NCBI GenBank assembly: GCA_963682025.1
Contig: OY821519.1
Coordinates: 109,991,764-110,055,763, forward strand
From: Cordilura impudica
Lineage: Eukaryota > Arthropoda > Insecta > Diptera > Scathophagidae
Direction: 5' to 3'
Length of the DNA stretch: 64,000 bases
Under the pieces are notes generated by a model, which saw nothing but the letters and a program-made list of their open reading frames with translations, was not told the origin of the DNA and did no database searches. A program made the translations under genes and the position numbers. Positions 33,479-44,262 of this stretch are shown piece after piece; within the stretch, counting starts at the first letter, position 1; the number at the start of each line of letters is the position of its first letter.

Positions 33479-34960
33479 TTATTTTGGGGTACTTTTCATT
33501 ACAAATTTGCTTCCAAAATGTCTCTCCTTCTTCCAGTGGAATTGTAAAACCTTCCCTCATAAGTTTTAATTCTTCTTGTACTACTATATTTTGTTCACTT
33601 ATGTATATTACATATAAGCGGAATGTTATGGAAATCTAAAATATTTTTAATTAAATTAAAGTCTTCGAACCATTTTTCATAATTTTCATACAATCTTTCA
33701 ATAATTCCAACATAGCTTTAATTTTGTCTGTATTTGGATTTTTTGCAAAAACTTCAGCAGTTTTTTCTAAATTGGAAAAGTTTTTCTCTTTTAAGTTGCC
33801 AATAAGTATTTTTAATTTTCTTCCAAAATGATCGACTATTGAAACTAGTTTCCATATATTTTTATTTTTCCTTGTAGATTTAAGTTTAGCTCATTGAGCA
33901 GTCTAGTTACGTCACATAAAAATCCTAAATCGATATTAAAATCTTTACTTTTCAGAGCCAAAATAAACTCGTCATCAGTTGGAGTGGAATTATGTTCAAG
34001 AAATTCGAGAACCTCATTCCTTAAATTAAAAAATCTTTCCAGGCATTTACCTCTGCTTAACCATCGCACTTCCATATATAAGAGCAAATCTCCGTAATCA
34101 GCTTCTAATTCCAGAAGGAAAGCTTTAAATTTACGGTGTGTCAATGCGTTATGACCTCCTTTTATACTATTTATTATTTTGACTGCAATTTTAACGGCAT
34201 AATTCATACCCAATTCTTTCGAAAAAAGCGATTGTTGATGAATTATACAATGGAAAGAAGGAACGTTTATGCCATTTCTATTAAGGAATCCCACCAAACC
34301 CTTATTTTTACCAACCATAACCTTAGCTCCGTCGGTGCAAATGGCGCTTAATTTATTTTGGTCAAATAAATTCAGGGCGTTGCTTTTAACTGCATCATAC
34401 AACGTCTCCCCTCTGACATGACCATGAAAGTTTACCACTGAAAGAATTTCTGCGAATGTTTGGAGATGCTCGTTTACTGATTTTGCACATATGATTAGTT
34501 GGCACATATTATTTATGTCTGTGCTCTCATCCAAACTAATCGAAAAATATATATAAATATAGGACCCAATTTTTTCGGTTCGGCGTGCAACAGTCTGCCG
34601 GAAAAAGGAACAGAGTCATAAATTTTAGATACTTCCTTCGCTTTATCGCCAAAACAGTGAAGCACTTCTTTTGAGAGATCTTCGAATAAAATCCCATCCT
34701 CAAAAGGTCTGCATCATTTTGCTAAGCCTAGCGCAACAACAAAAGAAATTTTTTCTTTGAAATTTGTATCATATTGGAGCTGACATATTGTGATATTTTT
34801 CTGTTGAAATTTCAATTTTAGATCATTTACTAATTTCAGTCTATCAGAATTATTATTTAAAAATTTTTTCTGGCATATATTATAATGCGTTTCAATATTA
34901 AATTTATGATTACGCTTAGCGTTGTAATCACAAACCATGCATATCGGTTCGTCGTTTAAA
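33479..34960 (-). pseudogene. hAT transposase-like gene (GTF2IRD2/ZBED type)
   Basis: The central frame (33845-34534) starts in MDESTDINNMCQLIICAKSV and continues with NKLSAICTDGAKVMVGKNKG, then VPSFHCIIHQQSLFSKELGM, then LLLYMEVRWLSRGKCLERFF. These are the DESTD, TDGA, C-I-I-H-Q and RWLSRG blocks of hAT transposases of the GTF2IRD2/ZBED kind, where the first two contain catalytic acids. Upstream (34540-34938, shifted) FEDGILFEDLSKEVLHCFGD follows a zinc-finger-like start, VCDYNAKRNHKFNIETHY. Downstream (33479-33845) the frame is broken but still reads EDHFGRKLKILIG-like text. Hence it is near full length but dead. Confidence 0.85.
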
Positions 34961-35095
34961 TTTTCAGCAAATAGAAAATTTTGTTCCCATGATTTATTTA
35001 ATATATTTTTTGAGTGCGATCTGATCGGCTGATAGAATCATGATGATGACGAATAGCTATAGTCGGTGTGAAAGCACAAAAGCTCTTTTGTAAAA

Positions 35096-35349
35096 GCTTG
35101 CTCAATGAGCATATGGCTTGGACGTAGCTGCTGTAGTCACAAAAAGACTAAGTTTCAGATCAATTGCATGAGGGGGAATGGGGTTGTCCTATGGCAGACA
35201 GACAGACAGACAGACAGGTGAAAAGTCGGTAAATCAGAATTCGTTTTATAGGTATGGTTCCGTGGGCAAAGTTTCTTATTTTGATCCCTAGAATATGATT
35301 TTCCTTGTCACTTGAGCGATTCTTTTGCCTCCTTAATCGACCCGCCCTA
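35096..35349 (-). repeat. outer right end of the TAGGGCGGG transposon
   Basis: Has GTTTCAGATCAATTGCATGA, GACAGACAGACAGACAG, AGTCGGTAAATCAGAATTC and the tip CGACCCGCCCTA. The single AGTCAC repeat and the shortened tip (CCTTAATCGACCC) distinguish it from the internal end at 31850-32125. Confidence 0.75.
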
Positions 35350-35357
35350 ATATATAC

Positions 35358-35945
35358 AGATGTCATTGTTGAATCCAAGGCCCTGTGGATCAACAAACAA
35401 CATTGAGTCTTCTGCGCATTAAAATCACTCCTATTCGCTTTACCAAGCTCAGAGATTGCAAACAGGTGTTGATTGAGTGTAGTATTCATTGTCAACATAA
35501 CTAATCAATCTCTCCACCGCCTTTGAGAGCGCAGAGCAGATTATAAATGGATGGCAATTTTCAGGGTTACTAGCCTACCCCTTTTTAGGGATTGGTTCAA
35601 TATTGGCAACCTTCTAACAAAAGCGAAAGACTCCCTCATGGTACCAACGTCTGAAAAGGTAGGCCAATGGACTTGCTAGCGTCGAAGAGCCCTGTTTCAG
35701 CACCAGTTTAGATCTGGGCTTTGAGATTTACTTACGTTTAGAACCGAAATAACCTTTTTTGCACAAGCTCGGAAGAATATTTTAGGCATAGTACAAGATA
35801 CCCTTTCAAGTTCAGGTTGTGGTTGATCGCTATCCGGCAAAAACAATTTTTTTGCAAAAAGTTCAGCTAAAAGGTTAGCCTTATCGACCTGGTCATTCAT
35901 TATAAGAGTTGGAATAGAAGAACTGGCATTATTCTTTGCAAGTTG
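35358..35945 (-). pseudogene. LINE ORF2 N-terminal part (jockey group), core deleted
   Basis: Read on the minus strand from about 35943: NNASSSIPTLIMNDQVDKAN, then LLAELFAKKLFLPDSDQPQP and KVISVLNVSKSQSPD (start of the reverse transcriptase). A shifted SALSKAVERLISYVDNEYY then jumps to LNQHLFAISELGKANRSDFN, AQKTQCCLLIHRALDSTMTS. Text between the YRPI-type block and the post-YADD region is missing, so the catalytic core was deleted. It joins in frame with 28490-29151 once the insertions are removed. Confidence 0.78.
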
Positions 35946-36567
35946 AAATTATGTTTTTACTTTCTTTAATATTTATACTTGTACATATTTCTTTAATATT
36001 CATATTTTTGGACAAAAATTTCAGGTCGATTAGTGCTTTTTTAGGGATATTACTAGTTAAAGATCAATGCGAGTAACATGTATCCACATGTGCTCGCCAC
36101 TGTATTTGTTTAAATATTAATAGTGGTTTGAATACTTCAATTAAATACAATGACACATGGTTATTATGATCGAATCAGTAGTTTGAAAGATATAACATAA
36201 TTTAAAATATATACACACAATAATAAATATTTTATTTTTGTTGCCTACCAGTAATAAAGTAATACAAGGAAGGGAAATTAATCAAATCATCTCGTACTTA
36301 AGGAGGCCTTGCTTTCGTCTTGCCAAATAACAGTGTGTTTATCTTATGTGGCGATGCCAGCTTAGCATTTTTCGTTCTAACTTTAGCACCTTTTTCTAAA
36401 AAAGTGCTAAATTGGCACCTTCCTTTTAAAATGCTTTTAGCGTTTTTTAACTACATCAGTTCATTGTAAATAAAAATTTAAAGGTGTTATTAATTTTATA
36501 AAAGGATTTATGAAAGGTAAAAAGAAATTGACGAGTAACAATTTGAAACTAATAAGTAAATTAAAAA

Positions 36568-37544
36568 ATCGAAACAAAATTTATTTATTATAACCGATAC
36601 CACTACGTGGTCAAGGTATAATGATTTTCTGCTGATGTTTGTTTGTACGTTTCAACGCTATTGAAATTGGTGAAAATTGGTTCAATTTCAGACCTAGTCC
36701 CCATACAAATGACCCAATTAGATCGACTTAAATTGCCATAATATCCAAGTTATCGTATAGATCTCGGTCAAATTGCGTTTGTGTAAGTTTATTACATTCA
36801 TTTATCGGTAATCCAAAAATAAACCCTATATAATAGTTCTATTTCGGTCCAACCCCTATATTTCGGTCCAACTAATTCGATATAGAAAATAAGCATAAAC
36901 CAAATTTGAGTGGCATTGTTATTAAAAATGTCGAAAAATGGGCCGATTTTGGCCATAAAGTCACTTATATTTTGAAAAAATATATACAAACTAAATTTGA
37001 GAAAAATCTGTGCATTTTTTTGTTTTTTGATAGATTTAAGTGAAGATCGGGAAGCAGCTCTATATGGGATCTATGACTAAGAATTGTCCTATAGGGATTA
37101 TTTTTGGACTACTGATTAATGGATATAATAAACACATACTAACCCAATTTGACTGGGATCTACAATATAATTTGGATCTTATGGCACTTCATGTCGGTTT
37201 CATAGGGGTCATTTGTATGGGGGCTAGGTCTGAACATAGACCGAATTTCACCAATTTGAATAGCTTTCATCCTATGGCCGATGAAAGCTTATATACGAAA
37301 TTTCATCAAAATATATTCATATTTGCGACCTGTAGTTTGATTACAATCTTTACATGGACACACAGACGGACGGACGGACGGACATCATTAAATCGAATCA
37401 GTTAGTGATTCTGCTTCGATCGGTATAATTAAAGATGGGTCTAGGTCAAATATTTTTGGTAGTTACAAACAGCAGCACAAAGCCATTATACCCAAACCAC
37501 ATAGTGGTATAGGGTATAAAAATCATAGAAACCGGATAAAAACT
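36568..37544. mobile_element. DINE-like composite, copy 8
   Basis: 36589-36845 is the 5' part of a subfamily copy in + sense (CCACTACGTGGTCAAGGTAT, with CTGCTGATGTTTG). At about 36846 it switches to a minus-sense copy of the main family lacking the 3' tip (36850-37522). The outer flanks AAATCGAAACA (36577) and ATAGAAACCGGATAAAAAC (37526) recur at 39181 and 39780, so the same repeat carried both DINE inserts. The three-block frame is best preserved here: 121 codons (37040-37405) without a stop. Confidence 0.7.
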
Positions 37545-37566
37545 ACTCCCGTTGTTATTTACGCAG

Positions 37567-38280
37567 ATACATTGATAGAAGACTAACATGGAAAACGCAT
37601 ATAAAAGCAAAAAAACAGCAATTAAATATTAAAACGAAACGACTATTCTGGCTTCTTGGTCCAAAATCACAGCTAAGTTTAGAAAACAAAGTTTTAATTT
37701 ATATAACTATTTTGAAACCGATCTGGACATACGGGATACAACTATGGGGAACAGCCAGCAATTCGAACATTGAAATATTACAAAGATATCAGTTCAAAAA
37801 CTCTTAGGTCAATTTTAAACGCTCCATGGTTTGTATCAAATAAATCGATTCATGAAGATCTCTTTATTCCAAAGATTATAGAAGAAATCAGAAGATTTAG
37901 TGAAAACTGTTTAGGAAGGTTAAGCAACCATATCAACCCATTAGCAATATCTGTCTCTACTGGACGACACAGAAGAAATAATAAGGTTTAAAAGTTTCCA
38001 TATCCTGGATTTACCATATCGGAGCTAATTCTCATGCACCTTTAAATTAAAAAAATAAATAAATAAATTAATTGCATGTAAATATTTTAATGTAAATATT
38101 GAATTCTAAATATTGTATCGTAAATATTGTATTAAACTTATATTTCCCTTTGGATTTTTGTTATTATTGTTGTTCTCAATCGAGTTCAATAATTACTGTT
38201 ATTTACTTCTAATGTTATAAAATTTGCTTAATATCCTTAAATGGATAGATTGTAAATAAAGAAATTAATAAAAAAAAAAA
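37567..38280 (+). mobile_element. jockey-type LINE, 5'-truncated 3' end with poly(A)
   Basis: The translation starts at YIDRRLTWKTHIKAKKQQLN, then RLFWLLGPKSQLSLENKVLI, YITILKPIWTYGIQLWGTAS and NSNIEILQRYQ. A frame break near 37790 leads to LRSILNAPWFVSNKSIHEDL. This is the C-terminal domain of jockey-clade ORF2. The insertion ends in an A-run (38268-38280), and TTATTTACGCAG occurs at both ends (37555-37566 and 38281-38292), a 12-bp target duplication. The short length is typical 5' truncation. Confidence 0.92.
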
Positions 38281-38378
38281 TTATTTACGCAGCAAAACAA
38301 CTGAGATAGAAACGGTTCACAACTAATTACTATACCTGCTATACACCGCTTAAATCACGATTAATAAGCTCAAGTAAA

Positions 38379-39181
38379 ACAAGTAAGAAATTATATTAGG
38401 TCTAGACCGACTATAGCATACCCTAGACCATGGTTTAGAGACCCTATCTCTTCGGTCCAACTAATTCGATATAGAAAATAAGCATAAACAAATTTGGGTG
38501 GCATTATTATTAATTTTTTGGCTGCAGATATGAAAGAGTTCATATCGGATGCTATAGTTAGATCGAAAAATGGACCTATCCTGACCATATTTGGCAAAGT
38601 CACTTATATTTTGAAAAAATATAAACAAACCAAATTTGGGAAAAATCTGTGGAATATTTTTGCTTTTGATAGATTTAATAAAGACCGCGAAGCAGCTCTA
38701 TATGAGGCCTATGACTAAGAATTGTCCTATAGGGATTATTTTTGGACTACTGATTAATGGATATAATAAACACATATAAACCCAATTTGACTGAGATCTA
38801 TATGATAATTTGGAAATTATGGCAATTTATGTCGATTTCATAGGGGTCATTTGTATAGGGGCTAAGTCTGAACATGGTCCAATTCTCACCAATTTCAACA
38901 GCGTTCATCCCATGGCCAATGGAAGCTTATATACCAAATTTGATCAAAGTATATTCATATTTGCGACCTGTAGTTTGATTACAAGCTTTACATGGACACA
39001 CAGACGGACGGACGGACGGACGGAGGGACGGACGGACATACATTGCTATTTCGACTCAAAAAGTGATTTTGAGTCGACCGGTATAATTAAAGATGGGTCT
39101 AGGACGAATATTTTTGGTTGTTACAAACAGCAGCACAAAGTCATTATACCCAAACCACATAGTGGTATAGGGTATAAAAAT
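38379..39181 (-). mobile_element. DINE-like element, copy 9
   Basis: Full layout, with a decayed 3' tip (TTATATTAGGTCTAGACCGA). It has an expanded, impure GGAC run (39003-39040) including one GGAG unit. It lies head-to-head with the subfamily copy that follows almost directly. Confidence 0.85.
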
Positions 39182-39760
39182 CGAAACAGAACTTATTTAT
39201 TATAACCCATACGACTACGTGGTCAAGGTATGTATACTGATAATGTATACCTTCTATACTGATATTCTGCTGATGTTTGTAAATGCCAAAAATATTTGAC
39301 CTAGACCCACCTTTATTATACCGATCGACTCAGAATCACTTTCTGAGTCGATTTAGCTATGTCCATCTGTCCGACCATCCGTATGTGTGTCCATGTAAAC
39401 CTTGTAATCAAATTACAGGTCGCAAATATATTTGATTATATTTAGTACATAAGCTTTTCTATCGGCCATAGGATCAACGCTACTGAAATTGGTGAAAATT
39501 GGTTCAGTTTTAGATCTAGTCCCCATACAAATGACCCCAAAAAGATCAACTTTAATTGCCATAATACCCATGTTATCATAAAGATCTCGGTCAAATTGCG
39601 TTTGTGTAAGTTTATTACATTCATTTATCAGTAATCCAAAAATAAACCATATAGGATAGTTCTTAGTTATAGCTCCCATATGAAGCTGATTCCCGATCTT
39701 CACTTAAATCTATCAGACATATTGCACAGATTTTTCTCAATTTGGTTTGTTTACTAATTT
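39177..39760 (+). mobile_element. DINE-like element, copy 10 (CTACGTGG subfamily, 3'-truncated)
   Basis: Opens TATTATAACCCATACGACTA with CGTGGTCAAGGTAT. A duplication of the words GTATACT and CTGATA lies near 39230-39260. It carries GTCGATTTAGCTATGTCC and a degenerate GTCC region. It stops near 39750 without the 3' hairpin. Confidence 0.75.
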
Positions 39761-41233
39761 CAAAAAAAAAAAAAAAATATAGAAACCGAATAAAAACATT
39801 AATCATTAAAGTATATAAGGTACAACATTATATGTAAAGTATTTAACTTACTCGTTGCCCCCCTTAAGAAATATGAATTTAACGAGTGTATAATTTATTT
39901 TCATAAATTATTTTATATCTAAAGTTCTCAAGAGCATCTTGATAGCTTAATTAATATTGGCCATTAAACAGAAGACAAACCAGTTTTAAACAACAACAAT
40001 TGTATTACATATGAGTATACTATATACATATATATATATACGCATGTTTTCAGAAAGAGATTTCTTTTACCCTACAATTAATTAATTGTTTCTATAAAGC
40101 ATTGAAGCCACTACTTAATTTTCAAGTGTTGAAAATTATATAATAATACAAAATAATACAAAAAGTGATATGAAAAAATGTTCAAAAACCTTAACGTTTA
40201 AAAGCAATATATCGAGCATTTATATTCAAAAAGTGCTATCTGCAATTTACAATTTAGTTTATGTTTGGTTTTAAATAATTTTCTAAGATAACTGTTATAT
40301 ATTATAATGATTTTAATCAGCATCAATAGTAGGATTAATTATTAATAGATATCGTACTAAATCGGTCGATGACTACTTTTAGATCTAATGAATAAATTGA
40401 TGCGTCTAGCTCTCCTCAAACATTTTATTAAAGCAGATAGCACAATTTGAATACAAACCCTCGATATAAGATATAAAACAAGATATTAATCATGAAAAAT
40501 GATTCGAATAATCCAAAAATATTTTCTTTTAAGCTTCAAATGCTTGAAAACGCATTACTTTCTGTTATTTCTTAAAAAATTTATTAAATAAAGAGTGCAT
40601 ATCTTTACAAAGAATTTAAAAAACACCTTTACATGGTGATAAAAAAAAACAACATGTATAGATTCATTGTAGAAAAATAAAATATATATTAAAAAATTTA
40701 TTTTTAAATTTAAAAATTCAAAATTGTTTGAACAAATTGGTTATGTACTCATAAAAATAAAATTATTGATATCAATATTGCCCATATATAATGGACAGCG
40801 TGGCCACCATCGAACATAAGATGTCTCTTCGGGAAAAATTGGCTAAAGCACGAACAGTTGGTATATCGAAAAATTGTGAAATACATCTTAACTAAAACAG
40901 AACTAAGAGTAATATTTGTAAGTTTTGATTTAAAATTCAAATACCATTCATACAATGTTCAACTTGTATATGGTTTCATGAAATTAAATGTGAAGAATCT
41001 GTAAAAACCCAAAAAGAACTGTAGTTTTCGATATCTTGTTTTTTCCCTAAATACGAAACTGGCAAATCCAAGTTTGATCACAATATGAGGGTGCCACCCC
41101 CCTACTGAGAGCTTTCTTGTGAATAGTGAACGAAATTAAATATTTATAGAAACTAGAACATCCTCGAATATCAAGACAATGCGACCCACAATCTAAGTAA
41201 CCTAAGTAAGGACAGCATAATATAGATCACTAA
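39761..41233. other. no gene supported
   Basis: AT-rich with a short TA run (40019-40041). A 34-codon frame (40791-40895) starting MDSVATIEHKMSLREKLAKA has fairly coding-like codons and is followed 50 bp later by a GTAAGT donor-like site (40917). No partner exon or family could be identified, so it is noted only. The stretch ends at TAA, the target of the next element. Confidence 0.35.
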
Positions 41234-41944
41234 TAGTGCGTTTACATCTAAGCAAAATCTAGTATATACGTGGTTTCGAGCGAAATCTAGCTAATTTTTA
41301 CTAGATTTCCCATACAAAACAAAATCTAGCTCTTTACTAGATTTTTGCAAAATCTCAGAAAATCTTGTCAAATTTGGGCCTTACCAAATGTGTTTTTTTA
41401 ATATTGTAGTAGAAAATTACAACGCAGTGACTGAAGAATTGACATTTAAAAACAACAGCAAACAAGTTGAATAAAAACGATATAAGATTTTAATTATTAA
41501 CAAAAAAAAATGACGAATCTGTAATAAAATATATTTAGTAATTGAAAAGTTGTAACTTCTTATACTGACATGTGCCCATTACAATCTGCTAAATAATAAT
41601 TGTGGAAAATTAATTTGTTTTTGCTGTTCAAACAATATATTTAACAAATGTAGATTTTTTTTTGCAAAATTTCTATATCAGTTTGTGCTTTTTTCATTTT
41701 TGATGGATAATATAATTATAAAATCTGTTCCTTTTTAGAATTTTCCATATTTCCATTTTTCCATTTTCCTATTGTTTTGCTTATTTTTGGTATTTCTAAC
41801 TTATATGTTTTATTTTAATCAGCTGTTTATTGTTGTGGAAACAAAATCTCACAAAATGTCAAAAAAGTTAGATGTAAACGGTATAGATTTTGAAATAGAT
41901 TTCAAGTAAAATCTACCAGATTTTCCTCAGATGTAAACGCACTA
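41234..41944. mobile_element. 711-bp TIR element with TAA target duplication
   Basis: Tips TAGTGCGTTTACATCT (left) and AGATGTAAACGCACTA (right) are exact inverses over 16 bp. TAA flanks both sides (41231-41233, 41945-41947). Subterminal words AAATCTAG and CTAGATTT are repeated on the left and AAATCTACCAGATTTT on the right. The 3-bp TWA-like duplication and the GTTTACA in the tip fit PIF/Harbinger MITEs (inference). No gene inside. Confidence 0.72.
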
Positions 41945-42958
41945 TAAAGTATCAAAGTGTGTACTCCGCCACATTAATGCTTGAATAAAATTCACACATG
42001 ATGATATGGGAACATTTGGAATCAGGTAAGAAGGTACAGATCAAGATTAAGTAATAAATACATGTAATATAGTTAGGACCAGTTTGTCTGCGATAAGACA
42101 GTATTATGTATTTAAATCAGCACAGACATTTAAGCTTAATGCAGCTAACATACTTATGTAAAGAGACATTTAGTGGAAGAATCAATTTAGAAATAAATGA
42201 TTTCCAAATAACTTGTATGTCACGGTGTCATCTAAATAATCAGAAGTGTACTGAATAGAGTGTTTATTAATCGGCTATTTCTTATTATGTTACAATATTT
42301 ATTTTATTAATCTACACAACTTTAATGAAAACAAACTTATACAAATTTTAAGGTCGAATTTTTATATGTCATATTTACTGTATGTATTTATATCCCAGCA
42401 AAAACTTGATTCGAAATCTGCACAAATATTTGCATACATATTTTTGTCATACTATATATATTTACATGCCACTAAAAACTAAAAGCATGTCATAATGCAT
42501 TTTATTAAACCAATTGCTAATAATAAATATTTATACATTATCTTCTGCATTACTTTGAATTATTAAACAATGTATAGAAAAATTTGTCTTAAATTTAAAA
42601 TTTCAGAGTATTTTTACGTTCCTTTGTTCCGCAAATTTTTTGAAGTTTTTGTGTTCAAATATTATATGTACTGGAGGCTAAGTTTAAGTACAATGCTTGC
42701 AACTGGAAGTCCGAAATCGTTGGTGCTTTTTTTTTAATTCGACCCTATACAAATATAAATCGAACTTAAATAGAAGCAGCAAACGCACAATTATGGAATT
42801 CAAATTCAAATATGTATTAAGATTTATCAGGTTTTTTAGTTTGGACGAAAAAAGGGATAAAAAAATCGAAGAATGGGGTATTTTTACATTTGGAAATATT
42901 TATCATATTTTCCTTTAATTAATGATTTGTTTGTCAAAAAATCTGGGTAAAAGTTTCT
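41945..42958. other. no gene recognised
   Basis: AT-rich, no supported coding region. A 73-codon plus-strand frame (42697-42918) is lysine and phenylalanine rich without family marks. It runs into the 3' end of a mariner fragment at about 42930. Confidence 0.4.
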
Positions 42959-43400
42959 TTATTTCTCAACATAATCTCCTTTCAGCTCGATAAACTTTTC
43001 CCAGCGATATTCAATAGCTTCGATAGCCTGCTTGTAGTAAGAAATGTCTAGCTCCTTAAAATAGCTATCAACCGCAGACTCCACCTCTTCATTGTTGGCA
43101 AATCCTTTACACCGGGCCATTTTTTTTAAGTTTCGAAATAGAAAATAATATGAGGGAGCTAAATCTGGCGAATAAGATACGTTATGAAGGAATTGGAACT
43201 TTAATTCATGGATTTTATTCCTCGCAATAGTGGATGTGTGAACTGATGCATTGTCTTGGTGAAACAACACTTTTTTTTTCTTGATCAGGGCTGTTGAATC
43301 GTAGTTGCGAGTTTTTGTAGCAAAAATATCATGGAGAATATATATAAATTTTTTTAAAAAATGTGCCAAAGTTTTTTCTTTATTTAAACTAAAAACATTT
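42959..43400 (-). pseudogene. mariner transposase C-terminal fragment
   Basis: Minus-strand frame of 136 codons. KKKVLFHQDNASVHTSTIAR carries the second catalytic Asp (HQDNA) and SYSPDLAPSYYFLFRNLKK is the third catalytic block. In working mariners the third block is SPDLAPCDYHLF or similar, with a catalytic Asp; here the expected acid position is Ser (APSYYFLF). It ends YRWEKFIELKGDYVEK, the usual mariner C-terminus. The N-terminal two thirds and 5' TIR are missing. The stop is at 42959. Confidence 0.88.
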
Positions 43401-43437
43401 GATCTTGAGCCTGATTAATTTCCTAATCAACATTAAA

Positions 43438-44198
43438 ACAAGTAAGAAAATTATAGTCGGTCTAGACCGATTATACGATACCCTATACCATGCGTTACCC
43501 TATCTCTTAGGCCAAAGTAACTGGACATAGAAAATAAGATAAACCAAATTTGAGTGGGATTTTTATTAATTTTTTTGGCTGCAGATATGAAAAAGTTCAT
43601 ATCGGATGTTATATCTATATGGGTACAAGGCCCCAAAATGGACCGATCCTGACCATGTTTGGTAAAGTCTCTTGTATTTTGCAAAAATATATACAAACAA
43701 AATTTGAGAAGAATCAGTGCAATATTTTTGTTTTTTTATAGATTTAAGTGAAAATCAGGAAGCAGCTCTATATGGGGCATATGACTAAGAGTTGTCCAAT
43801 AGGGATCATTTTTTGACTACTGATTAATGGATGTAATAAATACATACAAACCCAATTTGACTAAGATTTATATGATTTATTTGTATGGGGCTAGGTCTGA
43901 ACATGGACCGATTCTCACCAATTTCAATAGCGTTCATCCTGTGGCAGATAGAAGCTTATATACCAAATTTCATCGAAATATATTCATATTTGCGACCTGC
44001 AGTTTGATTACAAGCTTTACATGGACACACAGACGGACGGACGGACATCGTTAAATCGAATCAGAAAGTGATTCTGAAAGTGATTCTGATTCGATCGGTA
44101 TAATAAAAGATGGGTCTAGGTCAAATATTTTTGATAGTTACAAACAGCAGCACAAAGTCATTATACCCAAACCACATAGTGGTATATGGGTATAATGA
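43438..44198 (-). mobile_element. DINE-like element, copy 11
   Basis: Full layout with about 30 bp missing from the junction of blocks two and three (near 43878). A tandem duplication of AAAGTGATTCTG lies near 44066-44090. It forms a head-to-head pair with copy 12 at 44259. Confidence 0.85.
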
Positions 44199-44262
44199 TA
44201 AAGATCGAAAATAAGATTTTCTATTTATATGATAAAGATCGAAAATAAGATTTTCTATTTAT
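44195..44262 (+). repeat. exact 34-bp tandem duplication between two DINE copies
   Basis: The unit ATGATAAAGATCGAAAATAA plus 14 more bases (ending TTTAT) occurs twice in direct, exact succession (44195-44228, 44229-44262). The second copy ends at the ACCC of DINE copy 12, so the duplicated unit includes its first T and A bases. This is the whole spacer of the inverted pair. Confidence 0.9.

Larger units (their letters stand above)
30308..35349 (-). mobile_element. TAGGGCGGG-ended transposon, long copy with nested inserts
   Basis: The left end (30308) is TAGGG joined to the inner text GAAAATCGTATTCTAGGG, so part of its tip region is deleted. The right end is CGACCCGCCCTA at 35349. The flanks ATGTATAC (30300-30307) and ATATATAC (35350-35357) match at 7 of 8 positions. 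Removing the element restores the reading frame of the LINE on both sides, which confirms the boundaries. Inside are an orphan transposase-like gene (30580-31800), a second right end (31850-32125), a DINE copy and a hAT-like gene fragment. Confidence 0.8.
27404..36102 (-). mobile_element. Tc1-type transposon containing nested insertions
   Basis: The left tip CAGTAGCGAGCACATGTGGA (27404) and the right tip (ending 36102), as inverse CAGTGGCGAGCACATGTGGA, match over 31 of 32 bp, and TA lies on both sides. Of the 8.7 kb, only about 0.75 kb is Tc1 itself: 27404-27480, a transposase C-terminal half (28060-28489) and 35946-36102. The rest is an ACTAGCAGATTCC-family repeat and a LINE that was itself invaded. 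The N-terminal half of the transposase is absent. Confidence 0.85.

Noticed and set aside
33894..34351. Plus-strand frames opposite the hAT gene
   Set aside because: Antisense shadows; no family text.
40791..40895. 34-codon frame MDSVATIEHKMSLREKLAKA... with a nearby GTAAGT
   Set aside because: Coding-like but no second exon, acceptor or homologous family could be supported from the sequence.
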